Shown here in pieces: positions 48,421 through 58,859 of a stretch of DNA of 64,000 bases. The position numbers were made by a program, and so were the translations under genes. Source of the DNA: a virus. Below the pieces are notes generated by a model. It saw nothing but the letters and a program-made list of their open reading frames with translations, was not told the DNA's origin and did not search any database. The DNA lies in IMG/VR virus record IMGVR_UViG_3300036782_000001, positions 1 through 64,000 of that record, one strand, 5' to 3'. Every line of letters begins with the position of its first letter. Position 1 is the first letter of the stretch.

Positions 48421-50916
48421 ATGGCAATTCAACGATATAAACCTAATGCCGAAGTTATTTTCTATACTGAAGAGGGTCAGCTAGTAGCAAGGGGTGTGGC
48501 TGACCCTAACAGTAAGGTTGACAACGACATAGTTGCAATCTATACTAATAGAGACATGGGTGAGGATGCACCAGTGTTCAATATAAGTCTTACTAACGCC
48601 AAGGCTTGGCATAGGTGGATTACTGCTAATGATATGTTAATTATCAAAATGAGCAGACCGCCTGAAGCCTTGGCTGAAGTTATGTATGGGCTAGTAGACT
48701 GGGCTGGTAAGACAGTGGACGCTAACAGTGATTCTCCCTCTCGTACTATTTCAGTAAAGGGCAGAGGGTTTGCTAAAGCATTTATACAATTTGATATTGG
48801 TATTGTGCCAGAGGCACAGTTCAATATAGAAAAGCTAGGATGGGTTCAAACTCTAGGTATTACTCTAGACCAAGCAACCCCAGATGAGCTAGCAAAAGCA
48901 GCATACGAGAAGATAGCTAAACCTTTCATAAACTATAAGTGGAAAGGCTCTAAAGCCTTATTCGACATAATGAAAACTAAGTTTAGTTCGAGAAAAGACA
49001 TGAAACTTCTAGATACTTCTGGTTTAATGGCTTGGCAAGGTAGTTTGCTAGGTATGTACAATGCCATAGCAGAGAAGCCTTTCCATGAGATATTCTATGA
49101 AATAGAGGGTGGCTCACCTACTATGTTTATTAGGGAAACCCCCTTCAATAAGGACAAGTGGGATAAACTGCCTTCTGTCAGCATAGGTGACCAAGATGTA
49201 GTTAATGATGATACAGGTAGAGGAGACTTAGAAACTTACACAATGTTCTCTGTAAGTGCCAAGACGTTAATGGCTCCAGATGACATGTTTAAGACCTTTG
49301 GTGTTCGTCCATACTGGTATCCACCTTACAAGAATAAATATGGTATCAGACGCCTAACAGTAGAGACTTCCTATCTTGCAGTAAATGGTACTCCTAGTGG
49401 GGGAGGAACAGGTGCTACAGGAGCAGGTGGAACAGGTACAGGAGCTGGTGGTGCACCTCTTAATCCTGACCCTCCTGGTACGGGTGGTAATACTGGAGGT
49501 ACTCCAGGAACTGGTAATCCTACCAACCCTACTCCAGACCCTAGCCAACCAAATGCTGGTAATGGTAGCCAAACAGTGACAAATGAGGATGGTTCAACAG
49601 GCACTAGTCCTACCAATGGTAACGGTACAGGTTCTGTAGACCTTATGAAAGGTCTAATGGAAGACCTATACAATTGGAATATTCTTAATAATCACTTTTA
49701 TAGCGGAAACATGATTGTAAAAGGAAGTAATAAATACAAGATTGGAACAAGATTGGTATATAAATCAATAGAGGATAACTCTACTATAGAATACTACATC
49801 AAGTCAGTTACTCACAGTTTTACTGTTTTTGGTGGGTGGACAACCACTCTAGGGTTAATTAGGGGATGTGAACCTACTAAACGCTTTATAGCTCCAGTAG
49901 GTAAGTTCGAACAGTATGAAGGGCATGGCTTCTTAGGAGACAACAGTACCATTGCAGAGCAAAAAGCTAGTGGAGGTTTACCAACTATTAATGACTTATG
50001 GAACCAGATATTTGGTGGTATGATGGGTGGCGGAGGTCTATTAGGTAATATTGGGCTAGGAATAGGAGCAGGTGCTGGTATAGACGGTAATGCTGCACAG
50101 AAGGTAGTAGCAGGTGCTCAAAGCATACTGCAAAATGGTGTTAATGGTGTAAGAGTTCGCTATACATTTGGTGGTGGAAACCCTGCATCTGGTGCCCTAG
50201 ACTGTTCATCCTTTACTCAATATGTCTACAAGACTTATGCAGGCATAGACATCGGCAGGGTTACTGGAGAACAAGTTAAGAAGGGGGTAGAGGTGCCTAA
50301 AGCTCAACTACAGCCAGGTGACTTAGTATTCTTCAAGAATACCTATAATAGTGGATATATCTATGGAGTTTCCCACGTAGGTATCTATGTAGGTGGTGGT
50401 AACTTTATTGAGAACTCTAGTTCCAAGTCGGTAACTCTAACTGCTCTAAGTAATTCTTATGCTACTGCTCACTGGTTGATGGGTAGACGTGTTCTAACTA
50501 CTACTGGTAGTAGTGGTACCGGTGGTAGTGGTAATGGAGGTCACGGTAATGGTCAGCTAGCAGGGGGTTCAGGGGGTACTAAGTTTATAGCAACTGTATA
50601 TAGCTCACCGAACATAGATAACTATTCTCCTAATACTACTACTGCTGTAGGAGCACCTACTGTAGAAGGAGAAACTATTGCAGTTGACCCTAAAGTAATC
50701 CCTCTACACAGTAGGGTTCAGATTACTTGTCCTTCTTATCCATCTATCAATGGTACCTACACTGCACAAGATACAGGGAGTGCAATCAAAGGTAACCGCA
50801 TAGATATCTACTGGGAAGGTAGACCTCCTAGAAATGCAGCAGCAGTTAAGAAGGCTATGAATGACTTTGGTAAGAAGGAAATCTTCGTTAAGGTAGTAAG
50901 ATATGGGAAAGGGTGA
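48421..50916 (+). CDS. Tail hub/lysin: XkdQ-like N-terminus, NlpC/P60 and 3D domains
   Basis: 831 residues. Residues 1-290 look like a gp27/XkdQ-type baseplate hub (VIFYTEEGQLVARGVADPN, ITANDMLIIKMSRPPEA). A Gly/Thr/Pro-rich linker (about 325-405) follows, then a short domain, then NlpC/P60 (about 557-690) with catalytic Cys in ALDCSSFTQYVY (about 594) and His in VSHVGIYVGGGNFI (about 651), a cell-wall peptidase. The C-terminus (about 719-831) is a 3D/MltA-like domain (AVDPKVIPLHS, AQDTGSAIKGNRIDIY), a lytic transglycosylase-type fold. It would digest the wall during DNA injection. Confidence 0.92.
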   Translation: MAIQRYKPNAEVIFYTEEGQLVARGVADPNSKVDNDIVAIYTNRDMGEDAPVFNISLTNAKAWHRWITANDMLIIKMSRPPEALAEVMYGLVDWAGKTVDANSDSPSRTISVKGRGFAKAFIQFDIGIVPEAQFNIEKLGWVQTLGITLDQATPDELAKAAYEKIAKPFINYKWKGSKALFDIMKTKFSSRKDMKLLDTSGLMAWQGSLLGMYNAIAEKPFHEIFYEIEGGSPTMFIRETPFNKDKWDKLPSVSIGDQDVVNDDTGRGDLETYTMFSVSAKTLMAPDDMFKTFGVRPYWYPPYKNKYGIRRLTVETSYLAVNGTPSGGGTGATGAGGTGTGAGGAPLNPDPPGTGGNTGGTPGTGNPTNPTPDPSQPNAGNGSQTVTNEDGSTGTSPTNGNGTGSVDLMKGLMEDLYNWNILNNHFYSGNMIVKGSNKYKIGTRLVYKSIEDNSTIEYYIKSVTHSFTVFGGWTTTLGLIRGCEPTKRFIAPVGKFEQYEGHGFLGDNSTIAEQKASGGLPTINDLWNQIFGGMMGGGGLLGNIGLGIGAGAGIDGNAAQKVVAGAQSILQNGVNGVRVRYTFGGGNPASGALDCSSFTQYVYKTYAGIDIGRVTGEQVKKGVEVPKAQLQPGDLVFFKNTYNSGYIYGVSHVGIYVGGGNFIENSSSKSVTLTALSNSYATAHWLMGRRVLTTTGSSGTGGSGNGGHGNGQLAGGSGGTKFIATVYSSPNIDNYSPNTTTAVGAPTVEGETIAVDPKVIPLHSRVQITCPSYPSINGTYTAQDTGSAIKGNRIDIYWEGRPPRNAAAVKKAMNDFGKKEIFVKVVRYGKG

Positions 50917-50921
50917 TTGCT

Positions 50922-52058
50922 ATGCAATTTCAACCACATCTTGGTAGGGAGTTTAAAGATAACTATAAGCCACAGGACAGACTTAACTTTATGTCCTTGG
51001 CTAAGGTTATCAAGGTTCACCATAAGCATTACACCGCAGATGTGCAGTTAGTCAAGACTAATGATACTATACGTTCCAGTGAAGAATCTGAAGGTAAGTA
51101 TAGTGCTAAGATACTTACACAGGGTGCTCACTTTGATGATGCAACAATAGGAACTTCTGGTGTCATGTACCCTATCCGAGAAGGACAACTAGTAGTAGTT
51201 GCCTTCTTAGATGGAGTATACACACAACCAATTATCATTGGTAGTATCCACAATAACAAGATGGATGAGTTCAATATCCTTCCTAACCGATATCCTCTAA
51301 GACCTGACAGCTCCCTAGAGGATATGAGGGAGACTATGAAGTACTTAAATGTACATCCTTCTCAGTTCTACACAATGATTGATGGTATAGGAGCAGTAGA
51401 GATGTCCCATCCATCTAAGACGTTCCTAAAGATTGACCCCGATATATACAGTGAACTATCAGATGAGCATGGGGGCTTTGACCATCAGAACTTAACAGAA
51501 CGTGACCCTATGACTTATAGACCTCGTTCTGCTAAGACAGAGAATACTGCATACCCTGTCAAGATGCTCTTTAACTATAGGACTAGCTTTGAGGATGACC
51601 AGACTAACTGGACTAAGTTCTTCCTAAACAATGATGGCATGTTCAGGATAACTAGGGATACTAATGATGAAGCCATTACCTATCAAGAGCTAGGAGCTAG
51701 GGGAGAATACAAAGTACGTAGACAGTTAGATAGCTCTAAGCATGGTGAAGGTAAAGACTTTGTAGAGTTGGTTATTGAGGAAACTGGTAGAACTGTTATC
51801 AAGAGGTCTGTAGATGGCAATGAGGCTATGATAGAGATAAGTGAGCTAGGAGACATAGCACTAGAGAATTCTACAGACACTTATGTTAGGGTAACCGTTG
51901 ATGGGGATATTAATTTACGAGCAGACGGAGAACTCAATATCACAACGGAGAACGGTAGAGCTTTTCCAGTATTGGTTTCTAGCGAAGAACCAGCAAACCC
52001 AAAAGACGGGTTGGTTTGGTTAGACACAAGCATTCCAACGGAGGTGCCTAAGCCATGA
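50922..52058 (+). CDS. Baseplate spike/OB-fold protein
   Basis: 378 residues from ATG 50922 (GAAAGGGTGATTGCT). The N-terminal OB-like domain, VIKVHHKHYTADVQLVKTND with YPIREGQLVVVAFLDGVYTQ and IIIGSIHNN, resembles phage gpV/gp5 spikes. The C-terminal part has repeated short strands (VRVTVDGDINLRADGELNIT), the pattern of a beta-helical needle. Overlaps the next gene by 4 bases. Confidence 0.87.
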   Translation: MQFQPHLGREFKDNYKPQDRLNFMSLAKVIKVHHKHYTADVQLVKTNDTIRSSEESEGKYSAKILTQGAHFDDATIGTSGVMYPIREGQLVVVAFLDGVYTQPIIIGSIHNNKMDEFNILPNRYPLRPDSSLEDMRETMKYLNVHPSQFYTMIDGIGAVEMSHPSKTFLKIDPDIYSELSDEHGGFDHQNLTERDPMTYRPRSAKTENTAYPVKMLFNYRTSFEDDQTNWTKFFLNNDGMFRITRDTNDEAITYQELGARGEYKVRRQLDSSKHGEGKDFVELVIEETGRTVIKRSVDGNEAMIEISELGDIALENSTDTYVRVTVDGDINLRADGELNITTENGRAFPVLVSSEEPANPKDGLVWLDTSIPTEVPKP

Positions 52059-52564
52059 ATGCACAAAACGATGGGAAGAACAGATTAAGACGTATGGAGT
52101 TCATCTTCAATGGTCAATCATTCAAACTAGCCTTAAACCCAGAGGAATACGAGCAGTCACAACCTAGTAGGGTAACAATTACTCAAACTAAAGGTGGTGC
52201 TTGGGTAGATGACTGGGGTGCTGGTATTGCAAATATAAGTATGAAGGGTACTACTGGTTGGAAGAACGGTACAGGAGACCCTACTAGTGGTTTCAAGAAG
52301 TTTAGGGAACTACAAGCTATGGTAGAAGCATACTATACTAAGCTACCTCCTGGAGCTACTATACCAGCAGATAAGGAAATGATATTCCACAACTACACTG
52401 ATGAACAGCACTATGTAGTGATACCTAAGGTATTTAGACTATTCAGGTCTGTAGCCAGACCATTGTTATATCAATACCAAATAGAGTTAATGTGTCAACG
52501 TGATGCAAGTGCCCCTGCTAGTAGAGGTGCTTCAGTTGAAATAAAGCAAGGAAGGGTGCAGTGA
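52055..52564 (+). CDS. Baseplate hub-associated protein
   Basis: 169 residues; ATG overlaps the preceding stop. EFIFNGQSFKLALNPEEYEQ with WVDDWGAGIANISMKGTTGW matches the plan of LysM-less XkdP/gp53-like hub proteins. Probably joins the spike complex to the tube or wedges. The identification is by context and pattern. Confidence 0.82.
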   Translation: MNAQNDGKNRLRRMEFIFNGQSFKLALNPEEYEQSQPSRVTITQTKGGAWVDDWGAGIANISMKGTTGWKNGTGDPTSGFKKFRELQAMVEAYYTKLPPGATIPADKEMIFHNYTDEQHYVVIPKVFRLFRSVARPLLYQYQIELMCQRDASAPASRGASVEIKQGRVQ

Positions 52565-52568
52565 TGAT

Positions 52569-53192
52569 ATGTATGCAACTCCATCAGAAGACTACATCTC
52601 TACCAATGTGAACTCTAAGGCTTTAAACTATATATTGGATACTCTGTGTAACATCAGTTCCATACTAGGGGATACTAACGGAAAGATGACAAGAACAACA
52701 GCTACAGAGGTTGTTAAGGCTCTAGATATCTCTGCTACAGGTGCTCTGTTATCTAGTACAGAAGTCATTACTGACTTCTCATCCCCTCATCTACCAGAAG
52801 AAATGTATGTCCCAGAGGTGTCTTATGACTCTTACTTAACTTATACTTATGCTAAATCAGGGGATTTAGATTATGTACTGACTATAGTAGACAATTGGGA
52901 GATATCAAGCCCTCTATTAGTTCTTACTAGAGAACCTCATGTTCCAGCCTATGTTGCTATACGAGGTTTATATTTAGAGACCTTCACAGTATATAAACAG
53001 GCTGTAGAGCTGAAAACACTAGATACTATACAAACAGATAGGCTAATTACTAATTGTAAAGTGGTAGCCTCTTATGTAGCAAAACAAGGAAAAGTGAACT
53101 ACGACTTGTTAGAGGTACTGAAGAATCTGAGGGTATCCCTTATGTATCTTAGACACTATTCATATTTATTGAAAGAAGAAGGTGGTATCTAA
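52569..53192 (+). CDS. Baseplate-operon protein, unknown
   Basis: 207 residues, overlapping the following ATG by one base. Alpha/beta; segments such as NVNSKALNYILDTLCNISS, LRVSLMYLRHYSYLLKEE. Lies between two baseplate genes, so a wedge component is likely. No family recognised. Confidence 0.8.
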   Translation: MYATPSEDYISTNVNSKALNYILDTLCNISSILGDTNGKMTRTTATEVVKALDISATGALLSSTEVITDFSSPHLPEEMYVPEVSYDSYLTYTYAKSGDLDYVLTIVDNWEISSPLLVLTREPHVPAYVAIRGLYLETFTVYKQAVELKTLDTIQTDRLITNCKVVASYVAKQGKVNYDLLEVLKNLRVSLMYLRHYSYLLKEEGGI

Positions 53193-53791
53193 TGAAGTAT
53201 CGTAAGTACCTAGTTAAGCATGGTGACACCATACAAATGATAGCACAGAATGAGCTAGGAGACGCTGCTTTATGGTTAGACCTAGCCCTTCTTAATGATT
53301 TAGCCTACCCTTTCGTTGACACTATACCTAGTAAAGGAGTAGTAATTCCTGGAGATTACTTATCCATCCCTATGGGTGAGGGGGTTGACTCTGATCCTAG
53401 CCTAGTGTATGGTCAAGACCTTCTTCTAACTACTGACAAGTTCTCTCTAACAAATGGTACTAACGGTGACTTAATAGAGTCCAATGGGGACTTTTCCATA
53501 ATAGATGGAGTGCAAACCCTGAAGCAGGATTTATTCCACAGATTACTCACTCCTCTGGGTACTCTACCTTATCACCCTGACTTTGGTAGTAATATTCCTA
53601 TGCTGATAGGTGAAGTTAGAACAGATGAGTGGAGAGTCAAGATAGGCATAGAAGTATCTAGGACTTTCAGAAGTGATGCTAGAGTAATAGATGTTACTAA
53701 TATGGTTGTAGAGCCTATTGATAATGGAGTAACTATAGAATGTGACATCATCACAGATGTAGGAGAAACTAGATTAAAAGGCACCATATAG
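53192..53791 (+). CDS. LysM plus gp25-like baseplate wedge protein
   Basis: 199 residues. The first 55 residues match LysM (YLVKHGDTIQMIAQNELGDA, ISIPMG-type end). Residues about 90-199 match the gp25/GPW wedge family (DGVQTLKQDLFHRLLTPLGT, HPDFGSNIPMLIGE, VSRTFRSDARV), with the EPR-like core replaced by lysozyme-free fold. T4 gp25 nucleates the sheath on the baseplate. A LysM-gp25 fusion is a feature of this phage type. Confidence 0.9.
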   Translation: MKYRKYLVKHGDTIQMIAQNELGDAALWLDLALLNDLAYPFVDTIPSKGVVIPGDYLSIPMGEGVDSDPSLVYGQDLLLTTDKFSLTNGTNGDLIESNGDFSIIDGVQTLKQDLFHRLLTPLGTLPYHPDFGSNIPMLIGEVRTDEWRVKIGIEVSRTFRSDARVIDVTNMVVEPIDNGVTIECDIITDVGETRLKGTI

Positions 53792-53803
53792 GAGGTGGAC
53801 AGA

Positions 53804-54847
53804 ATGAAAATAAAGACTCTGAAAGAGATAGTGTCAGATATGGCAGGGTATATGGTAACTGCTGGTAGTAAGATAACTAACTTCAATCCAGGTTCAGTTG
53901 TACGTACTCTATTTGAGGCAGTAGCTACAGAGATAGAGCAACTGTATTTTAAGATGAAGAAAGGACACTCTGAAGCTATAGAAGGCTCTTTGTACACTAG
54001 CTTTGGGTTTAGTAAGACACCTGCGGTAAAGTCCGTTGGTCTCCTAACTCTAGAGTTTAAAGCTCCCTTGAGTCTAGTGTTTACTATAAGCAAAGGTCAT
54101 ACATTCTACACCGTCCCTGTAAAGGGTAAGGTAATCTACTTTGAATGTTTGGAAGACAAGACAGTACCTATTGGAGAAGTTTCTGTAGATGTTAAAGTAC
54201 AGTGTACAGAAGCAGGGGAGATTGGTAACGTTCCTCCTTTATCTATCCGTAGTGTTATGTCTCCATTGCCAATGGTAGAACGCATGTATAATTTATCACC
54301 TTTCCATACTGGTCTACCTGAAGAGACAACAGAACAACGTAAGAAGAGATTCAGTACCTTCATTGGTACTTTACAGAGAGGTACGGTTGACTCTATAAAG
54401 TATGGTGTATCCCAAATACCTGACGTTGCTGGGGTTAATGTAAAAGAGGATGTGGGTCTTATTTATATTTATATGCATGATGCACAAGGTCAGTTACCAG
54501 ACACACTAAAAACACAGGTGGAGAACATTCTTCCTAATTATAAGTGCGGAGGTATAAAACCTATAGTATCTAAAGTTAATATTAAGCAGGTAGATATTGA
54601 CATCAAGATTACTCTGGAGAATGGGTTCGATAAAGGCACCTACGCCTTAATCACATACAATTCTGTAAGCACTTTCTTAGAGAAGTATACAGTTGGTAAA
54701 AGCTTACTAAGGGCAGAACTAGTTAGGTTCATAATGAACTTGGACTATAATGCTATAATGAACGTAAATCTTAATATTGACAAAGACATTATTGCACAGG
54801 ATAATGAACTAGTAAGACCTGGTAAGATCACTATAAACATAGAGTAG
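53804..54847 (+). CDS. Baseplate J-like protein
   Basis: 347 residues from ATG 53804 (TAGGAGGTGGACAGA). Baseplate_J (P2 gpJ/T4 gp6) layout: an N-terminal helix, NFNPGSVVRTLFEAVATEIE, beta-rich centre (YFECLEDKTVPIGEVSVDVK, GNVPPLSIRSV), then PEETTEQRKKRFSTFIGTLQ and ending strands NIKQVDIDIKITLENG. Forms the wedge ring with gp25 and I-like proteins. Fused to none; next gene follows after 11 bases. Confidence 0.92.
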   Translation: MKIKTLKEIVSDMAGYMVTAGSKITNFNPGSVVRTLFEAVATEIEQLYFKMKKGHSEAIEGSLYTSFGFSKTPAVKSVGLLTLEFKAPLSLVFTISKGHTFYTVPVKGKVIYFECLEDKTVPIGEVSVDVKVQCTEAGEIGNVPPLSIRSVMSPLPMVERMYNLSPFHTGLPEETTEQRKKRFSTFIGTLQRGTVDSIKYGVSQIPDVAGVNVKEDVGLIYIYMHDAQGQLPDTLKTQVENILPNYKCGGIKPIVSKVNIKQVDIDIKITLENGFDKGTYALITYNSVSTFLEKYTVGKSLLRAELVRFIMNLDYNAIMNVNLNIDKDIIAQDNELVRPGKITINIE

Positions 54848-54858
54848 GAGTGGTTTAC

Positions 54859-55389
54859 ATGGGATTCATCAGTAAGCTAGCTTCCTTCTTCAATAGAAAG
54901 TCTACAGGAGAGCTAGGTAACTTAGCAGGTGCTTGGCAAAAGTCTCTTGATAAGGCTGAAACAGACCTAAATGAACTAGAACTCCAGTATATTATAGACA
55001 CTGCTACTGGAGAGTGGCTAGAGGAATGGGGTTCTTGGTTCGAGGTTAGTAGGAAGCTTAATGAGACAGATATAAGCTATAGAAAACGTATTAAGCTAAA
55101 GATGACTAGAGCTAAAAGTACTATTCCAGCACTGGTAGCAGCTGTTAAGGAAGCTATGGGAGAGGATACAATTGTGGTGCCTTATGAGACTTACAAGGAT
55201 TTGTTTATACACAATATATCTCCTCTAAGTGGAACACATAAGTTACAGGATGCTGAGTACACTAGGCTTGCAGTGGTGGTATTGAGGATTAATAAACAGT
55301 TGACACCTGAAGCTGACCTATTAATCCGTAGTGTTAAAGGTGGAGGTATAAAGCTTATAATAGAGTATGTATCCAATCTAAAACCATAG
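54859..55389 (+). CDS. Tail protein I-like / baseplate wedge protein
   Basis: 176 residues from ATG 54859 (GTAGGAGTGGTTTAC; GTG 54850 possible). GEWLEEWGSWFEVSRKLNET with YRKRIKLKMTRAKSTIPALVAAVKEAM is characteristic of P2 gpI/XkdT-neighbour (YmfQ-like) proteins that follow J. Completes the wedge set. Confidence 0.85.
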   Translation: MGFISKLASFFNRKSTGELGNLAGAWQKSLDKAETDLNELELQYIIDTATGEWLEEWGSWFEVSRKLNETDISYRKRIKLKMTRAKSTIPALVAAVKEAMGEDTIVVPYETYKDLFIHNISPLSGTHKLQDAEYTRLAVVVLRINKQLTPEADLLIRSVKGGGIKLIIEYVSNLKP

Positions 55390-55399
55390 ACTCAATCAT

Positions 55400-55435
55400 A
55401 CCCTGTACCACAATATGTGGGCAGGGTTATTCTAT
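55400..55435 (+). terminator. Possible terminator or hairpin
   Basis: ACCCTG..CCAC-AATAT-GTGG..CAGGGT with TATTCTAT tail; weaker than others in this window. Confidence 0.5.
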
Positions 55436-55481
55436 TAGAAATTAGAATAGTAGAACTCAACGAAAAGGAGATGAAAACCTT

Positions 55482-58400
55482 ATGATTAACAAAGAAGCTC
55501 CTTACTATGATGATTTCGACCCAGCCAAAAGGTATAGCAAAATATCTTTTGTACCAGGTAGAGTAGCTCAAGCACGTGAATTTACTCAAATGCAGACAGC
55601 CATATATGAGTATCTTAAACGTGTATCTGATACTCTGTATAGAGACGGTTCTGTAGTGTCTGGAATGGGATGGACTCTGACTAGTAATACTGTAAAAGTT
55701 GATGCAGGTAAAGTATACCTTAAAGGTGTGGTTCACCTATTTGATGCTCAAGAGATAGCTATCACTAAAAAGGGTAAAGAGGTTGTAGGCGTTAAGCTAA
55801 AGGAAGAGATAATCACAGAAGACAAAGATGTATCTCTTACAGACCCCGCTCTTAATATGGGTAACTATGGTCAACCAGGTGCTCACAGGGTTAAGTCTAC
55901 TCCTATCTTAGTTATTAATGATGCTGATGCTTCTTCTATCTATGAGTTTAATGATGGAGAACTACAGTTAGAGATGGCAAGACCTCAATTTGATAGTGGA
56001 TTAATGGATATGTTAGCTAAACGTACTAGAGACACTAATGGTAACTACCGAGTGATTGGCTTAGATTTAAGTGCTGAAGAGCATGATGCCAATAACATGA
56101 GAATCATTGTAGAAGCAGGTACAGCTTATATAATGGGTTATGAAGTTATTAAGGTAACCCCTGTTAAGAAAGTTGTATCTAAGGCTCTAGATACTCGCAT
56201 AGTACAAAATGAGCCACAAATATATCTAGGAAACCAAGATAAGTACCCACTTAATAATGCTCCTGCCAAACGTATAGACCGTGTATCAGGAGAAGTTCAG
56301 ATAACAGAGAATGTTACAAGAGGTACTACAATCAAAGGTCAAGACCCTCTTAGTAAGACTCCAGTATCCGACATTGTGTCTATCACAGGTTACACTAAAG
56401 GAGCAGATTACAAACTAGTGGGTAACAGTGTAGACTGGAATGGTAGTGTAGGTAGTAAAGAGCCTTCTACTGGTTCTACTTATTCTGTCACGTATAAGTA
56501 CAGAAAGAACTTTGTCAATGCTACCGACTATAAGCTAATTACTATCACTGATGGGTGGGGAGTAACTAAGGACTATATCCAATGGCTTGCAGGAGATAAA
56601 CCAGTCAACAATACACAAGTTAACCTTGACTACCAATTCTATCTACCTCGTGCTGATTTAGTGTCTATTGATCGCTATGGTAATGTAATAGTGACTCAAG
56701 GTCAGAGTGATGTAGAGTCAAACGTAGTAGCCCCACAACCATCAAGTGATGAACAGCTAGTCCTTGGTGCAGTTTATATAAACCCTGGACCAAATAATAA
56801 GACTGCTAGGACTAAATTCAATGCAATAACAAGGATGGAAATGGGAGAGATTCAACGTCTGGCTAGACGTGTTGATGATTTGGAGTATAACCAAGCAATA
56901 ACAGCACTTGACCGTGATGCAATGGCTGGAGAACTACCTTCAGACTTAAAAGGTATATTCTCTGATAGCTTCAGGTCTGTTACACGTGGTGACTTATCAC
57001 ATCCAAACTTCAATATTATGTACTCATTGGAAGACGGAGTAATCATGTTACCTACAGATACAACTAAAGACATCAAGCCAAATATCAATATGGACTTGTC
57101 TAATATCAAGTCATTTGGTCGTCTAATAGGTGCTCCTATGACTGAAGTGGTTGGTGTTGAACAACCATATGCAACACAGTCAATGCTAGTCAATCCGTAC
57201 TTATCCTTCAATGTATTCTCTAGCTTGAAGCTAACACCTGCATCAGACAACTGGGTAGATGAAAGCTATATCAAGATTGAGAACACTGAGTATAGTGTAC
57301 GTAACTTCTATCGTTGGTGGGGACATCCCGATTTAACTCCTTGGGTACAAGACTTACTAGACCTGAAGATGGATGATGGAAGAACAGTAGGTGAGTGGAG
57401 ACCACCTTGGTCTCCAGGTGAGACAGTAGATACATCACCTAGAACAACTGTATCCCAGACAGAGAAATCTCGTAGTATACTAGAAGATGCTATCACTATT
57501 ATGAGACAGATTGATGTAGAAATCTTCTGTGAGAACCTACAGCCTACAGCAGATAACTTAGAGCTTACGTTCGATGGAGTGCGTGTACCACTTACTGGTA
57601 TCAAGGGTACATCCACTGGTGCAAATCCTGGTACAGTTAGAGCTAATAGTTCTGGTCAAGTATGGGCTAAGTTCACAATACCTGCGGGTATTAAAACTGG
57701 TACACGAGAGGTTATCTTACGAAATGGTACTAACTCTGCGGTGGCTTCATTCACGTCTATAGGAACTAAGAGAACAGTTACGGATACTATCCTAACTAAA
57801 CGTATTACTCTAGTACCTGTCGATCCACTAGCACAGACATTTGAATTCGATAGAGATACTATGTTAACTTCTGTAGGGGTTTACTTCTCTGCGAAGCATG
57901 ATACTAAGCCTTGTACAGTACAGATTCGTAACGTAGTCAATGGATACCCAAGTAACGTTATCTATGCTGAGAAGGTTCTACAACCTTCTGATATTAAGAC
58001 TAGCTCTAATGCTGTTGCTGAAACTAAGATTACATTCGATGACCCTGTAATGTGCCAAGCTAATATCCAGTACTGTATAGTAGTCTTGTCTGACAATGAC
58101 AAACACTCTATGTGGGTGTGTGACTTAGGTCAGAAAGATGTTACTACTGGGGTACAGGTTACTCAACAGCCTTATCTGATTGGTATGCTATTCAGCTCTA
58201 AGAATGCTAAGACATGGACAGCTCATCAGTCTATGAACTTAAAGTTCAAGGTATATAAAGCTGAGTTCCAGCCTACAGGGGTAATTGAATTTGACCCTAT
58301 TTCTAACTTAGGAGCAGACCGCTTAGTATTACTTGCAGACTATTTAGTTCCTGCTAATACTGGTTGTGTATGGGAAGTCAGTCTGGATGATGGCATGTAT

Positions 58401-58853
58401 GTCCCATTAGCAAACTATGAGCCACATGACTTATCTCAGATTGTTAGTAAGGTTAAATTAAAAGCTACCTTCAAGTCTGAAAAGAATATGTCTCCACTGA
58501 TGTCTAAGGATAGCTTCACCTTAGTAGGATTCATGTCAGGTAAGACAGGTTCATATCTAGGACGTACAGTAGAAGGAGAACAAATTTACACTACTGTTAA
58601 GCAAACTTATGATGCTCACCTACCTGCTGGCTGTACAGTTACACCACAGTTCAGCTATGATAATGGTGCTACATGGATAACTCCTCCATTAGTGAGTAGT
58701 CAACAGGTATCCTCCGATTACATTAGATATAACCATGAAGTAGCTGTACCAGCTAATAAGAATGCTAAGAAGTTCAAAGCACGCTTAAATCTATCCACAC
58801 CTAATGCAGTAATTAGACCTACTGCTAGAAGGTTCATTAATATTATGAAGTAA
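55482..58853 (+). CDS. DUF4815-like large baseplate/tail-tip protein
   Basis: 1123 residues. The first 250 residues (YYDDFDPAKRYSKISFVPGR, AREFTQMQTAIYEYL, VDAGKVYLKGVVHLF) match DUF4815, a family seen only in large phage baseplates. The rest is beta-rich with a jelly-roll-like part around FEFDRDTMLTSVGVYFSAKH and a C-terminal MSPLMSKDSFTLVGFMSG region. It probably builds the outer baseplate. Followed by a terminator. Confidence 0.9.
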   Translation: MINKEAPYYDDFDPAKRYSKISFVPGRVAQAREFTQMQTAIYEYLKRVSDTLYRDGSVVSGMGWTLTSNTVKVDAGKVYLKGVVHLFDAQEIAITKKGKEVVGVKLKEEIITEDKDVSLTDPALNMGNYGQPGAHRVKSTPILVINDADASSIYEFNDGELQLEMARPQFDSGLMDMLAKRTRDTNGNYRVIGLDLSAEEHDANNMRIIVEAGTAYIMGYEVIKVTPVKKVVSKALDTRIVQNEPQIYLGNQDKYPLNNAPAKRIDRVSGEVQITENVTRGTTIKGQDPLSKTPVSDIVSITGYTKGADYKLVGNSVDWNGSVGSKEPSTGSTYSVTYKYRKNFVNATDYKLITITDGWGVTKDYIQWLAGDKPVNNTQVNLDYQFYLPRADLVSIDRYGNVIVTQGQSDVESNVVAPQPSSDEQLVLGAVYINPGPNNKTARTKFNAITRMEMGEIQRLARRVDDLEYNQAITALDRDAMAGELPSDLKGIFSDSFRSVTRGDLSHPNFNIMYSLEDGVIMLPTDTTKDIKPNINMDLSNIKSFGRLIGAPMTEVVGVEQPYATQSMLVNPYLSFNVFSSLKLTPASDNWVDESYIKIENTEYSVRNFYRWWGHPDLTPWVQDLLDLKMDDGRTVGEWRPPWSPGETVDTSPRTTVSQTEKSRSILEDAITIMRQIDVEIFCENLQPTADNLELTFDGVRVPLTGIKGTSTGANPGTVRANSSGQVWAKFTIPAGIKTGTREVILRNGTNSAVASFTSIGTKRTVTDTILTKRITLVPVDPLAQTFEFDRDTMLTSVGVYFSAKHDTKPCTVQIRNVVNGYPSNVIYAEKVLQPSDIKTSSNAVAETKITFDDPVMCQANIQYCIVVLSDNDKHSMWVCDLGQKDVTTGVQVTQQPYLIGMLFSSKNAKTWTAHQSMNLKFKVYKAEFQPTGVIEFDPISNLGADRLVLLADYLVPANTGCVWEVSLDDGMYVPLANYEPHDLSQIVSKVKLKATFKSEKNMSPLMSKDSFTLVGFMSGKTGSYLGRTVEGEQIYTTVKQTYDAHLPAGCTVTPQFSYDNGATWITPPLVSSQQVSSDYIRYNHEVAVPANKNAKKFKARLNLSTPNAVIRPTARRFINIMK

Positions 58854-58859
58854 TGAGTT

